From Desulfuromusa sp. (GTDB taxonomy: Bacteria; Desulfobacterota; Desulfuromonadia; Desulfuromonadales; Geopsychrobacteraceae): DNA of 7,500 nt. The DNA lies in contig JAOZOH010000130.1 of assembly GCA_029933365.1 (NCBI GenBank), positions 1 to 7,500 on the forward strand, written 5' to 3'. Positions 7,111 to 7,500 of this stretch are shown in pieces. The position numbers and the translations under genes were made by a program. Below the pieces are notes generated by a model. It had not been told where the DNA came from, searched no databases, and saw nothing but the letters and a program-made list of their open reading frames with translations. Position 1 is the first letter of the stretch. The number at the start of each line of letters is the position of its first letter.

Positions 7111-7500
7111 TTATAGTTGTCTTTCCGGCACAAAAAATGAGAATAATTTAGTTATTACACGCGGCAAAACACCGGTTTCTGGTTCAACATCAAAAATCAC
7201 CTCTTCGCCATTTTCTAATGTTACCCACGCGAGATTGTCATCCTCTGTCAACTTGACCTGGTAACAAGTAGAAAGGCCATTTTTGGCAATTGCATTAGAT
7301 AAAAAGGTTGAATATTCAGGAGATTCAAAATATGCCCCCAACTCAGTATTTAAAACTACTGACCTTGCATCCATATTAAAAGACCCGACAAATACATTCC
7401 TATCATCAAATCCGATAATTTTCCCATGCAACGAAGCACGAGATGAGAGGTGGTCCCAGTTGTTCGGACAGTTTGGCGGCGAAATAAGGTGGAAAGCCGT
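7111..7500 (-). CDS. Phospholipase D / cardiolipin synthase-like protein, C-terminal part (5' end outside window)
   Basis: The minus-strand frame is open from the window edge to a TAA at 7111-7113, giving the last 129 residues. It contains a complete HKD motif: SLHGK, four residues, D, six residues, GS-N-D-R (FVGSFNMDARSVVLNTELG), with the catalytic His and Lys. Family members carry two such motifs; this is by position the second. About 80 residues follow, ending in FFVPERQL, a C-terminal region common in these proteins. A TTG at 7431 sits in the middle of the motif and is not a start. The enzyme would handle phosphodiester bonds of phospholipids, probably at the membrane. It converges on the cytochrome gene with 11 bases between stops and no visible terminator. 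No functional link to the respiratory operon is evident. Confidence 0.85.
   Translation of the reverse strand, partial: TAFHLISPPNCPNNWDHLSSRASLHGKIIGFDDRNVFVGSFNMDARSVVLNTELGAYFESPEYSTFLSNAIAKNGLSTCYQVKLTEDDNLAWVTLENGEEVIFDVEPETGVLPRVITKLFSFFVPERQL

Noticed and set aside
7097..7125. Bidirectional terminator between the convergent cytochrome and phospholipase D genes
   Set aside because: No stable hairpin with T-run is visible in or around the 11-base gap.

Overview
The window comes from a Gram-negative bacterium. It encodes two outer-membrane beta-barrel genes (one intact, one a remnant), a Sec-exported sulfatase and a membrane-bound cytochrome bc-type module with a multiheme c-type cytochrome. 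The respiratory genes look like those of an anaerobic or facultative, menaquinone-using lineage, for example a Desulfobacterota-type organism. This is inferred from quinol-site and Rieske residues, not from any taxonomic marker, so the assignment is tentative. There are no rRNA, tRNA, CRISPR or insertion-sequence signals.

Left part (1-3265): a secreted type I sulfatase (39-1499) is followed after 145 bases by an OprB-family carbohydrate porin (1645-2913) on the same strand. This suggests uptake and desulfation of a sulfated carbohydrate or similar substrate. Directly after the porin stop lies a decayed C-terminal fragment of a second outer-membrane barrel gene (about 2914-3107), resembling the MetA-pathway transporter family. 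A one-base frameshift near its end hides a typical ...TFVF barrel terminus. A gene-free stretch (3108-3265) with interleaved inverted repeats leads into the next operon.

Middle and right part (3266-7099): a tight three-gene operon. It encodes a one-piece cytochrome b of b6/subunit IV type (TTG start), a Rieske iron-sulfur protein whose start codon overlaps the cytochrome b stop, and a 763-residue membrane-anchored cytochrome. The last carries eight CxxCH haem sites followed by HEAT-like and TPR repeats. No cytochrome c1 is present. The simplest reading is a quinol-oxidising bc complex that passes electrons through the Rieske centre to a periplasmic octahaem protein carrying its own protein-docking repeats. 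The Rieske protein and cytochrome b both show changes expected of low-potential (menaquinol) chemistry.

Right edge (7111-7500, minus strand): the C-terminal part of a phospholipase D / cardiolipin synthase-like protein with an intact HKD motif. It converges on the cytochrome operon with only 11 bases between the stop codons and runs off the window.
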